From Pseudomonadota bacterium (lineage in GTDB: Bacteria; Pseudomonadota; Gammaproteobacteria; Steroidobacterales; Steroidobacteraceae): a DNA stretch of 8,488 nt. The notes beneath the pieces are model-generated. The model had not been told where the DNA came from. It did no database searches and saw only the letters and a list, made by a program, of their open reading frames with translations. Position numbers and translations under genes: made by a program. Positions 1 through 5,661 of this stretch are shown here, one piece after another (positions within the stretch are counted from its first letter, which is position 1; every line of letters starts with the position of its first letter). Location of the stretch: the NCBI GenBank assembly GCA_021792815.1, contig JAJYTX010000090.1, positions 1 through 8,488 of the forward strand, read 5' to 3'.

Positions 1-221
1 AAGGCGAGACCGGCATGCAGGCGATCGCGGCGCTGCGCCGGATGCTCGGAACGCCCGTGAAGGCCATCCTCGTGACCGGAGATACCTCCGGGAGCGTGCA
101 CGACCTGCCGCCGGATCCGAACCTGCGCGTCACGAGCAAGCCGATCGACGCTGAGAGGCTGCTCGGCCTGGTGCGGGAGTTTGTCGAGCTCGACGCGCCC
201 GCCGCGGCGCCGGACGGCTGA
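1..221 (+). CDS. C-terminal fragment of a receiver (REC) domain, probably from a hybrid histidine kinase
   Basis: Only the 3' end lies in the window; the frame is open from base 3 and stops with TGA at 219-221. The visible 72 residues look like the second half of a CheY-like receiver. A helix carrying GETGMQAIAALRR is followed by a beta strand AILVTGDTS, whose Thr is the usual switch-type hydroxyl residue. The SKPID stretch then holds the conserved Lys-Pro of the beta5-alpha5 loop. The phosphoacceptor Asp would be upstream and is not seen. The ETG-x-AI-x-x-LR and LVTGD pattern, together with nothing but a short Ala/Pro-rich tail after the receiver, is typical of receivers that end hybrid sensor kinases; a stand-alone regulator is also possible. 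It converges on the AraC-type gene across about 106 bases, so no functional link to the catabolic genes can be claimed. Confidence 0.8.
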   Translation, partial: GETGMQAIAALRRMLGTPVKAILVTGDTSGSVHDLPPDPNLRVTSKPIDAERLLGLVREFVELDAPAAAPDG

Positions 222-327
222 TGCTGCGGATCCGGCAGTCCCCCGACCCGCGATAACCGGTGCGGGGAGCGGTTCGCATCACCGGCCGGGTCCCGATACG
301 CTGCTGGTCAGTGCAGACGCCGCAGGG
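222..327. other. Convergent intergenic gap, no gene seen
   Basis: About 106 GC-rich bases separate the receiver gene from the end of the AraC-type gene. Weak dyads are present, for example CCCGC (247-251) with GCGGG (262-266), but none is followed by a T-run on either strand. I see no convincing intrinsic terminator, small gene or RNA here. Confidence 0.5.
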
Positions 328-1296
328 TCAGTCGACCTGGAGCGCGGGAACCCCGTCGACGCCCGCGCGCACCTCGCCCGGTGTCACACCGAATTCGGCA
401 CGAAAGCCGCGCGTCATGTGCGACAGATCGTAAAAGCCCCACTCCAGAGCCAGATCCGTCAGCGACATTCCCGAACAACCGCCGTCCTCGAGGGCGCGGC
501 GGCACTCGTGGACACGCAGACGGCGGATATAACGGCCGAGACTCAATGGCTCGGTCTTGAACAGGGCGTGCACCTGCCGAGTGCTCATGCCGAACGTGGC
601 GGCGATCATCGAGGCGCCCACCCGCGGGTTTCGCACGTGCCGCGCGATGTACACCTTGATCTGTCCGATCAGCTGTTCCGCGGACGGCCTGCCCGCGCGG
701 CCCCGGGTGCTGAGCACCGCACCGAGCAGATCGAGAACATTGGCTTCGACCCGCGCGACCATCGGCTCGGACAGCTGGCGCATCCTCGAGGCCACTTGGC
801 CCACAAAGCTGCTGAGCAGGCCGCAATCGGCATCCTCCGCACCCATGCGGACCCCGATGAACCGGTCCGGATCGGGTGTCAGCCGCCGCATGGTTTCCGC
901 CGACAGCGCCAGAACCGGCATTTCGTAGTCACCGGTGAACTCCAGCCGGTAGGGTTCGGCCACCGAGCACACCACGAAGTCACCCGGCCCCAGGCGCATC
1001 TCGACGCCGCGCTGCATCCACGAAGCCTCGCCCCTGACCTGAAACTTGACCAGGTACCCCGCGTCACTCAGGCGGGCAATATCCTGCGGCCGGCGCCGCA
1101 CCGCACAGGCGGCGGCGGCGACTCGGGCAAGGCGCACGCTGCCGAGGCACGTCGCTTCGATCGAAGCTTCGAACGACTGCCACGACGGGTAGCGCGGCAG
1201 CACCTGCATCGGGCAGAACAGCCGCTCGACGGTGGACTGAAAAAAGCCGAAGCGATCCGGCAGCGGTTGTGCGGCGATGGGGTAGGACTCGTACAC
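328..1296 (-). CDS. AraC-family transcriptional regulator with AraC-binding-2-like sensor domain
   Basis: This is a 322-residue DNA-binding regulator, normal length for the XylS/FeaR-like branch of AraC proteins. Residues about 30-200 form a cupin-like sensor, with the characteristic LGPGDFVVC (102-110) and PYRLEF (115-120) strands. Residues about 208-312 hold two helix-turn-helix motifs. The first covers about 225-247 (VGASMIAATFGMSTRQVHALF) and the second about 278-300. The C-terminal signature WGFYDLSHMTRGFR (286-299) followed by FGVTP is the AraC hallmark; Met stands where Phe is usual after SH. The start is a GTG. An AGGGGG sequence (+ strand 1301-1306) lies only 4 bases upstream, which is tight but acceptable, and the next Met (residue 30) would cut the sensor domain. 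The gene follows the CoA-ligase gene on the same strand after 118 bases and may be cotranscribed. Such regulators commonly activate aromatic catabolic genes with a pathway compound as effector, so control of the 4350-4611 region is a reasonable inference. The effector is unknown. Confidence 0.92.
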   Translation of the reverse strand: MYESYPIAAQPLPDRFGFFQSTVERLFCPMQVLPRYPSWQSFEASIEATCLGSVRLARVAAAACAVRRRPQDIARLSDAGYLVKFQVRGEASWMQRGVEMRLGPGDFVVCSVAEPYRLEFTGDYEMPVLALSAETMRRLTPDPDRFIGVRMGAEDADCGLLSSFVGQVASRMRQLSEPMVARVEANVLDLLGAVLSTRGRAGRPSAEQLIGQIKVYIARHVRNPRVGASMIAATFGMSTRQVHALFKTEPLSLGRYIRRLRVHECRRALEDGGCSGMSLTDLALEWGFYDLSHMTRGFRAEFGVTPGEVRAGVDGVPALQVD

Positions 1297-1414
1297 GGCG
1301 CCCCCTGTTTACCTGGAACGCATCGTACACGCGCGATCCCGGCCTGTCCCCGCTTCGCTCATGGCGCGCCGCGGTACCCGGTCCCCGTTCAGCGCGCTGC
1401 AACCCGCCTCGCCG

Positions 1415-2716
1415 TCACGGCACCCTTTTGTCGGCCAGTCGCTTCGCCTTGCCCGCTGAGCGCTCGATCGTACCCGGAGGGTGCACCTTGATGGCGACGC
1501 TGATCCCGATATAAGACTTCACGTGATGCGCCAGCTGGCCGGCCGCCTTGCGCCGCGCGGCCTCATGGTCCTGCTCGGTGGCGAGGGTCTCCACGTGCAC
1601 CGTCAGAGCATCGAGGTACCCCTCCCGGGTGAGCTCGAGCTGATAATGCGGCGCCAATCCCTCGGTACGCAGCACCAGCTCCTCGATCTGCGTCGGAAAT
1701 ACGTTGACCCCACGGATGATCATCATGTCATCGCTGCGGCCCGAGATCTTCGCCATCCGCCGCATCGAGCGGGCGGTCGGCGGCAGCAGCCGGGTGAGGT
1801 CCCGGGTGCGGTAGCGGATGACCGGCAGAGCCTCCTTGGTGAGCGAGGTCAGCACCAGCTCACCCTCCTGACCGTCGGGCAATACCGCGCCCGTCCGCGG
1901 ATCGATGATTTCAGGATAGAAATGATCCTCCCAGATCACCGCGCCATCCTTGGTCTCCACGCACTCGCTCGCCACCCCTGGACCCATGACCTCCGAGAGA
2001 CCGTAGATGTCGACCGCATCGATTCCCAGGCGCGACTCCAGCTCCCTGCGCATGCCCTCGGTCCAGGGCTCGGCGCCGAAGATGCCGATCCTGAGCGGAA
2101 TCTCCCGCGGTTCCATCCCCTGTCGGGCGAATTCCTCGGCGAGATTGAGCGCGTAAGACGGGGTCACCATGATGATGCCGGGGCGGAAATCACGGATCAG
2201 CTGCACCTGCCGCTCCGTCTGCCCGCCGGACATCGGAATCACGGTGCAGCCGAGTCTCTCGGCGCCGTAATGCGCGCCGAGACCGCCGGTGAACAGGCCA
2301 TATCCGTAGGCGACATGTACCACGTCCCCCGGTCGCCCGCCTGCGGCGCGGATCGAACGGGCAACCAGTCCCGCCCACATCCCGATGTCGTTGGCGGTGT
2401 AGCCGACCACGGTGGGCTTGCCCGTGGTGCCGCTCGAGGCGTGAATCCGCATCACCTGCTCGCGCGGCACGGCGAACAGACCGAAGGGGTAGTTGGTCCG
2501 GAAATCCTGCTTGGTGAGAAACGGGAACTTCCCCAGGTCCTCGATCGTCCGCAGGTCATCCGGATGGACTCCCTGTGCGTCGAAGCTGCGCCGGTAGTGC
2601 TCGACATGCTCATACGCGTGCCGTACCGACCAGCGCATCCGTTCGAACTGCACATGGCGCAGCTCGTCGGCGCTCGCCCGCTCCAGGGAATCGTCTGTCA
2701 CACGCGCTGTGAGCAT
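1415..2716 (-). CDS. paaK: Phenylacetate-CoA ligase family protein (PaaK-type, AMP-forming)
   Basis: This 433-residue adenylate-forming enzyme makes an acyl-CoA from an aromatic or arylacetic acid, ATP and CoA, probably in the cytoplasm. Length and motifs fit PaaK throughout. They include the phosphate-binding loop SSGTTGKPT (94-102), the aromatic-pocket segment YGYGLFTGG (137-145), GAEPW (214-218), YGLSE (238-242), YRTRD (302-306) and GRSDDMMIIRGVNVFP (326-341). The C-terminal SAGKAKR supplies the probable catalytic Lys 423, where many PaaK proteins have SEGK. The protein looks intact. The ATG at 2716 has GGGAG (+ strand 2727-2731) 10 bases upstream. It lies downstream of the aldehyde dehydrogenase gene in the same direction, which suggests that it activates the acid made by that enzyme. 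The usual paaABCDE ring-epoxidation genes are not in the window, so the true substrate could be phenylacetate, a substituted arylacetate or a benzoate-type acid. Family assignment is secure; substrate is not. Confidence 0.9.
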   Translation of the reverse strand: MLTARVTDDSLERASADELRHVQFERMRWSVRHAYEHVEHYRRSFDAQGVHPDDLRTIEDLGKFPFLTKQDFRTNYPFGLFAVPREQVMRIHASSGTTGKPTVVGYTANDIGMWAGLVARSIRAAGGRPGDVVHVAYGYGLFTGGLGAHYGAERLGCTVIPMSGGQTERQVQLIRDFRPGIIMVTPSYALNLAEEFARQGMEPREIPLRIGIFGAEPWTEGMRRELESRLGIDAVDIYGLSEVMGPGVASECVETKDGAVIWEDHFYPEIIDPRTGAVLPDGQEGELVLTSLTKEALPVIRYRTRDLTRLLPPTARSMRRMAKISGRSDDMMIIRGVNVFPTQIEELVLRTEGLAPHYQLELTREGYLDALTVHVETLATEQDHEAARRKAAGQLAHHVKSYIGISVAIKVHPPGTIERSAGKAKRLADKRVP

Positions 2717-2874
2717 TGCACTGAGTCTCCCGCCGCCCGCAACGACATGGATTGGTGCCGCCTCACGCGGCAGGTCATCGGCGCGCCGTGCGGGCCGTCC
2801 GCCAGTCTCTCAGTCATCACGATGCACTCCTGCGGCGTGCGACCATGGGTGCCCACACCGGCCACGGACTGCAT
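2698..2874 (-). CDS. Possible 58-residue small ORF overlapping the start of the CoA-ligase gene
   Basis: The ATG at 2874-2872 follows two bases after the G8 run, and the frame stops at 2700-2698, overlapping the first 19 bases of the ligase gene. The product (starting MQSVAGVGTHGRTPQ) has no motif I recognise, is rich in Arg, Met and Gln and has no membrane segment. The frame stays open upstream past the G8 run without reaching an obvious ribosome binding site other than the G-tract itself. It could translate in coupling with the ligase. In DNA this GC-rich an open stretch of this size also arises by chance, so support is weak. Confidence 0.2.
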   Translation of the reverse strand: MQSVAGVGTHGRTPQECIVMTERLADGPHGAPMTCRVRRHQSMSLRAAGDSVQCSQRV

Positions 2875-2924
2875 CGCCCCCCCCGCAGCATGCTGATCAG
2901 CGACTTTTTTTTCATGACCGGACC
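2717..2924. other. Gap between aldehyde dehydrogenase and CoA-ligase genes with A8 and G8 tracts
   Basis: These 208 bases are long for an intergenic gap inside a same-strand gene set. Read on the - strand, the region begins just after the dehydrogenase stop. It has an ATG (2915-2913) followed at once by eight A, and 20 bases further on eight G (2884-2877). Two overlapping palindromes, CAGCATGCTG (2886-2895) and GCTGATCAGC (2892-2901), sit between the runs. No convincing sigma70 promoter is visible for the ligase. Short open frames occur in two phases and are listed separately. Confidence 0.5.
2817..2915 (-). CDS. Possible 32-residue small ORF or leader peptide starting MKKKSLISML
   Basis: The frame starts ATG-AAA-AAA-AAG and ends at TGA (2819-2817), giving 32 residues. 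A GAGG (read on the - strand, beginning in the dehydrogenase stop codon) lies 7 bases upstream of the ATG, so initiation is plausible through coupling to the dehydrogenase. The opening MKKKSLISML is a credible bacterial N-terminus. After the G8 run the residues become Arg-, Trp- and Pro-rich and look unlike a folded protein. One extra G in the run would instead join the start to the frame that ends at 2698. I do not recognise it. It may be a leader peptide, the start of a decayed gene, or chance. Confidence 0.25.
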   Translation of the reverse strand: MKKKSLISMLRGGRCSPWPVWAPMVARRRSAS

Positions 2925-4349
2925 TCATGCGACTGCATTGATCACTTTGATCGTAGTGTAGGCCTGCAGGCCCTCTTCCCCGAACTCCACCCCGATACCG
3001 GAGCACTTGATGCCGCCGAACGGCACGTTGGGCGCGACATCCGCGTGCTTGTTAATGTATACAGTGCCCGCCTGCAGCCGTCGGGCGATAGTATGCGCGC
3101 AATCGAGATCGGTGCTCCATACCGAAGCGGCGAGTCCGTAGTCGCTGGCGTTCGCCAGGCGCACCGCCTCGTCCAGTTCACGGTAGCGCACGATGGGCAG
3201 CGCCGGGCCGAACTGCTCCTCGTCCACCAGCCGCACACCATTGCTCAATTCGCCGACCAGGGTGACCGGATAAAAGTATCCCGGACCACTCGGGCGCTGC
3301 CCGCCGAGCAGCACCTTAGCGCCCTGCCGCCTGGCATCCTCCACCAGATCGGTCACTTTATCGAGCTGGCGCTCGTTCTGCAGCGGCCCGAGGCGGGTCT
3401 GCTCCCTCAGACCATCGCCCATGGGGACCGCCCGGGCATACTCGACCAATGCCGCACAGAGCCGCTCGTACACGCTGTCGTGCACGTAGAGTCGCTTCAG
3501 CGCCGCGCAGGTCTGGCCGGAATTGATGAATGCGCCCCAGAACAACGGCTCGACGATCTTATCCACCTCGACGTCCGGCAGCACGATGCCGGGATCGTTG
3601 CCACCCAGCTCGAGGGTCAAGTGCTTCAAGGTGGGCGCGGCGCTCGCCATCACCTTGCGCCCGGTGGCCGCGGAACCGGTGAAGACCACCTTGCCGATAC
3701 GCGGATGGCCACTCAGCGTCGCCCCTAGTGCGTCCTCACCCGCCACAGCGTTCAGGACACCCGGCGGCAAAGCCCCTTGGAGGAGCTCGACCATGCGCAG
3801 CGTGCCGAGCGGCGTGAACGGTGAGGGCTTGATGACCACCGTGTTGCCGACACGCAGCGCCGGCAACACGTGCCAGATGGCGATCAGCAGCGGCCAGTTC
3901 CACGGCGTGATCGAGCCTACGACGCCGATCGGCTCACGGTGCAGCTCGATACGCGTGCCGGGGGAGGACTCGAGGATCTTGGGCGGTAAATCGACCGATG
4001 CGGTGTAACCCGCCCAAGCGGCACAGCCTCCCAGTTCGAACTCCGAGCCAAACCCCTTCAAGGGCTTGCCCTGCTCCCGGGTCACGAGTTCGGCGAGCTC
4101 GGGCGCATTCTCGGTCAGTATCCGGGCAATCGCCTCGCAGGCCGCGCTCCGCCCGGCGCTGCTGCGCCCTCCCCAGGCAGGCTGAGCGGCCGCCGCGGCG
4201 CTGATCGCCTCCTCCAGGTGCGAGGCAGTGCCCAGGGGACACCGGCCGACGACCGACCCGTCGGCCGGGTTCAGAATCTCGCGGTGAACGGGGGCTTCGA
4301 CCTGCCGCCCCCCGATCGTCATTGTGTACGGCCGTGCCGCTGCACCCAT
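2925..4349 (-). CDS. NAD(P)+-dependent aldehyde dehydrogenase
   Basis: This is a 474-residue member of the aldehyde dehydrogenase superfamily, which oxidises an aldehyde to its acid in the cytoplasm. The full catalytic set is visible. Asn 151 lies in TPWNWP, Lys 174 in KPS, a Rossmann glycine pair in FTGSAATG (223-230), the general base Glu 247 in LELGG, and the nucleophile Cys 281 in NSGQTC; the later EEQFGP motif is also present. KPSPFTP carries Pro where many NAD-preferring members carry Glu, so cofactor preference is open. The frame extends upstream to 4646. I chose ATG 4349 because AGGGGG (+ strand 4356-4361) lies 6 bases upstream and because the family N-terminus begins here (MTIGGRQVEAPVHREILNPADG). 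It is divergent from the diiron oxygenase and precedes the CoA-ligase on the same strand. This suggests that it converts an aldehyde made by the oxygenase route into the ligase substrate. Phenylacetaldehyde-, vanillin- or cumaldehyde-like substrates are all possible. Confidence 0.92.
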   Translation of the reverse strand: MGAAARPYTMTIGGRQVEAPVHREILNPADGSVVGRCPLGTASHLEEAISAAAAAQPAWGGRSSAGRSAACEAIARILTENAPELAELVTREQGKPLKGFGSEFELGGCAAWAGYTASVDLPPKILESSPGTRIELHREPIGVVGSITPWNWPLLIAIWHVLPALRVGNTVVIKPSPFTPLGTLRMVELLQGALPPGVLNAVAGEDALGATLSGHPRIGKVVFTGSAATGRKVMASAAPTLKHLTLELGGNDPGIVLPDVEVDKIVEPLFWGAFINSGQTCAALKRLYVHDSVYERLCAALVEYARAVPMGDGLREQTRLGPLQNERQLDKVTDLVEDARRQGAKVLLGGQRPSGPGYFYPVTLVGELSNGVRLVDEEQFGPALPIVRYRELDEAVRLANASDYGLAASVWSTDLDCAHTIARRLQAGTVYINKHADVAPNVPFGGIKCSGIGVEFGEEGLQAYTTIKVINAVA

Positions 4350-4463
4350 GATCAACCCCCTGCCGTGCGCGATGGGCCGCGGATTATCAGGCTGCCCCGT
4401 GCGGGAATCTTGGAAAATCGCGCGCGGATCTTGTACAGGAGCGCACGGGAAACAGGTCATGCC

Positions 4464-4487
4464 GCGCCGCCGCGCTCCGGGCGGCGC
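4464..4487 (-). repeat. GC-rich 8-bp perfect inverted repeat upstream of the aldehyde dehydrogenase
   Basis: GCGCCGCC (4464-4471) pairs exactly with GGCGGCGC (4480-4487) around an 8-base loop. If dehydrogenase transcription starts in the AT-rich island, this would fold as a very stable hairpin in its leader, about 115 bases before the start codon. No T-run follows in that direction, so it is not a standard terminator. In DNA of this GC content it may be chance. Confidence 0.35.
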
Positions 4488-4512
4488 CGCATGATCAATG
4501 AGCATTTTTCTT

Positions 4513-4541
4513 TTGACACAATTTACTGAACATGTGATATT
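4513..4541 (+). promoter_or_regulatory. Sigma70-type promoter for the diiron oxygenase-reductase operon
   Basis: TTGACA at 4513-4518 matches the -35 consensus fully. After 17 bases GATATT at 4536-4541 matches the -10 consensus at four of six positions. Transcription would start near 4548 and leave a leader of roughly 60 bases before the ATG at 4612. The elements lie in the only AT-rich island of the window, which supports a real promoter. A good -35 with a mediocre -10 is compatible with either activation or repression by a regulator. Confidence 0.65.
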
Positions 4542-4552
4542 TTTTTGTGTCA
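4514..4552. promoter_or_regulatory. Promoter-spanning inverted repeat, candidate operator
   Basis: TGACACAA (4514-4521) is repeated as the exact reverse complement TTGTGTCA (4545-4552), with 23 bases between. The half-site centres are 31 bp apart, close to three helical turns, so both would face the same side of the DNA. The left half overlaps the -35 element and the right half covers the predicted transcription start, so a bound dimer or tetramer could block the right-facing promoter. AraC/XylS proteins more often use direct repeats, so the binder may be the nearby regulator or another protein encoded elsewhere. Confidence 0.5.
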
Positions 4553-4611
4553 CTTCAACTTCGAGCCCGGCCGAAAGCCGCTCGACGCTCATCTCAGATC
4601 GAGGTACGCAC

Positions 4612-5640
4612 ATGGCACACCAGCAAGAGAAGCTCGCGGGTCGCATGGAACTGCCGCCACCGACCGAGCAGCCGAACGTCTACCCCTTGAGCTGGCATCG
4701 GCAGACCGCCAAGCTCGAGGAGATCTGGGACGCCTCCCAGCGCGAGTACTGGGATCCGAAGAAGCTGCCATGGGACAGTTTTCACCCCTCCAACTACACC
4801 TGGGAGCAGCGCGAGGCCATCGCCTATTGGTGGACTCTGCTCAGCGTGTTCGACGCCTCCGCCCCGCCGGTGTTCGCCTCGGCATTCGTCAAGACCTACG
4901 AGGCGCACGAAGAGGATGCGGTGCGCCGGTGCTTTTTCTCCGTGACGCGTGATGAGCAGAACCACGAGCAGCTGTGCGGCCTCTCCATCACCAGGCTGCT
5001 CGAGCATCCCGATCCACTCACCTACGTTCCGAAGACCGATATCGGCCGCAAGGCCCTCAAGAATGCGCACTGGCTCTATTACAACGGCGCGCGCTACTGG
5101 ACCGGTTACAAGTCCGCCGTGCCGAAGTACAGCCTCGCGGTCCTGTTCAGCTCGTTCCTGATGGGCGAAATCGCCGCTGCGACGATCTTTCACCAGATGG
5201 CCGCGAAATGCACCGAGCCGGTGTTTCAGGCGGGCTTTCGCAACGTCGGTCGCGACGAAGGGCGCCACATGGCGATCTGCATGGCGCTGATGGAACGCGA
5301 CTACCCGAAACTGGACCTCTCTGACAAGCCGCTCATCACCAAGCAGGTGCGCGCCGGGTTCATGTTTCTCTCAGGCGTGCTGTACGAGCCGCCGGAGGAC
5401 TTCTGGGACCTGCCTGCGGACTTCATCGCGAACCAGCGCACCATCGAGGCATGCGCCCGGTCGGCAGGCTTCCACATCCCCGAGTACGAGGCCAAACGCG
5501 AGAACTGGCGCGGCGCCATGCTCAATCTCAAGGGCGTCCTCGACAAATACGGCATTCCCTTCCCCGCCATTCCGGAGGTGGGAATCTCGGGCCAGGAAAT
5601 CACCGATGTCGACATGAAGGACATCATTCCGGTGTTCTGA
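4612..5640 (+). CDS. Ferritin-like diiron-carboxylate protein, putative oxygenase component
   Basis: The 342-residue protein has the two-half diiron pattern of the ferritin/ribonucleotide-reductase-R2-like fold. The first half ends in RDEQNH (113-118; Glu 115, His 118). The second has Glu 186 in MGEIAAATIF and then RDEGRH (214-219; Glu 216, His 219), with 30 residues from Glu 186 to Glu 216, the usual spacing class. The sixth ligand in the first half is less clear; Asp 81 (SVFDAS, 34 residues before Glu 115) or Glu 97 are candidates. There is no signal peptide. The frame opens at 4498, but ATG 4612 is preferred because GAGG (4601-4604) lies 7 bases upstream and the earlier codons would include the promoter. 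The reductase gene follows after 21 bases, so O2 activation driven by that reductase is the natural inference. It lacks the size and companion subunits of soluble methane/toluene monooxygenases and is not obviously PaaA or BoxB. An AurF-like N-oxygenase or a hydroxylase on a small or CoA-bound substrate is possible. I cannot name the reaction. Confidence 0.8.
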   Translation: MAHQQEKLAGRMELPPPTEQPNVYPLSWHRQTAKLEEIWDASQREYWDPKKLPWDSFHPSNYTWEQREAIAYWWTLLSVFDASAPPVFASAFVKTYEAHEEDAVRRCFFSVTRDEQNHEQLCGLSITRLLEHPDPLTYVPKTDIGRKALKNAHWLYYNGARYWTGYKSAVPKYSLAVLFSSFLMGEIAAATIFHQMAAKCTEPVFQAGFRNVGRDEGRHMAICMALMERDYPKLDLSDKPLITKQVRAGFMFLSGVLYEPPEDFWDLPADFIANQRTIEACARSAGFHIPEYEAKRENWRGAMLNLKGVLDKYGIPFPAIPEVGISGQEITDVDMKDIIPVF

Positions 5641-5661
5641 CATCAGGCAGGCTCTCCCGCT

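Larger units (their letters stand above)
4350..4611. promoter_or_regulatory. Divergent control region between the dehydrogenase and oxygenase genes
   Basis: This 262-base region separates the two divergent start codons and should hold promoters for both. From left to right it has the dehydrogenase ribosome binding site (4356-4361), a GC-rich part with a strong dyad (4464-4487), an AT-rich island (about 4499-4556) that stands out from the GC-rich surroundings, and an approximately 60-base leader with the oxygenase ribosome binding site GAGG (4601-4604). The right-facing promoter and inverted repeat are listed separately. For the left-facing side I find only weak matches: on the - strand ATGACC, 17 bases, then TGTACA. 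Confidence 0.7.

Noticed and set aside
181..1491. Long + strand open frame antisense to the AraC-type gene
   Set aside because: It has no recognisable motifs, is rich in His, Arg, Pro and Ala as expected for the antisense of a GC-rich gene, and lies over a gene with clear AraC signatures.
1481..2896. 471-codon + strand open frame antisense to the CoA-ligase gene
   Set aside because: The opposite strand encodes an intact PaaK-family enzyme with every motif; the antisense product has low-complexity composition and no domain.
2886..2912. Palindrome followed by T8 on the + strand, resembling an intrinsic terminator
   Set aside because: The palindrome GCTGATCAGC can form only a 3-bp stem with a 4-base loop, and no + strand gene ends here; transcription in this region should be on the - strand.
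4498..4611. N-terminal extension of the diiron protein from the ATG at 4498
   Set aside because: That ATG lies upstream of the -35 element, so the predicted transcript would not contain it; GAGG at 4601-4604 supports the start at 4612.
4350..4646. N-terminal extension of the aldehyde dehydrogenase up to 4646
   Set aside because: The extra residues have no family similarity, run through the divergent promoter and into the oxygenase gene, and a better ribosome binding site precedes 4349.
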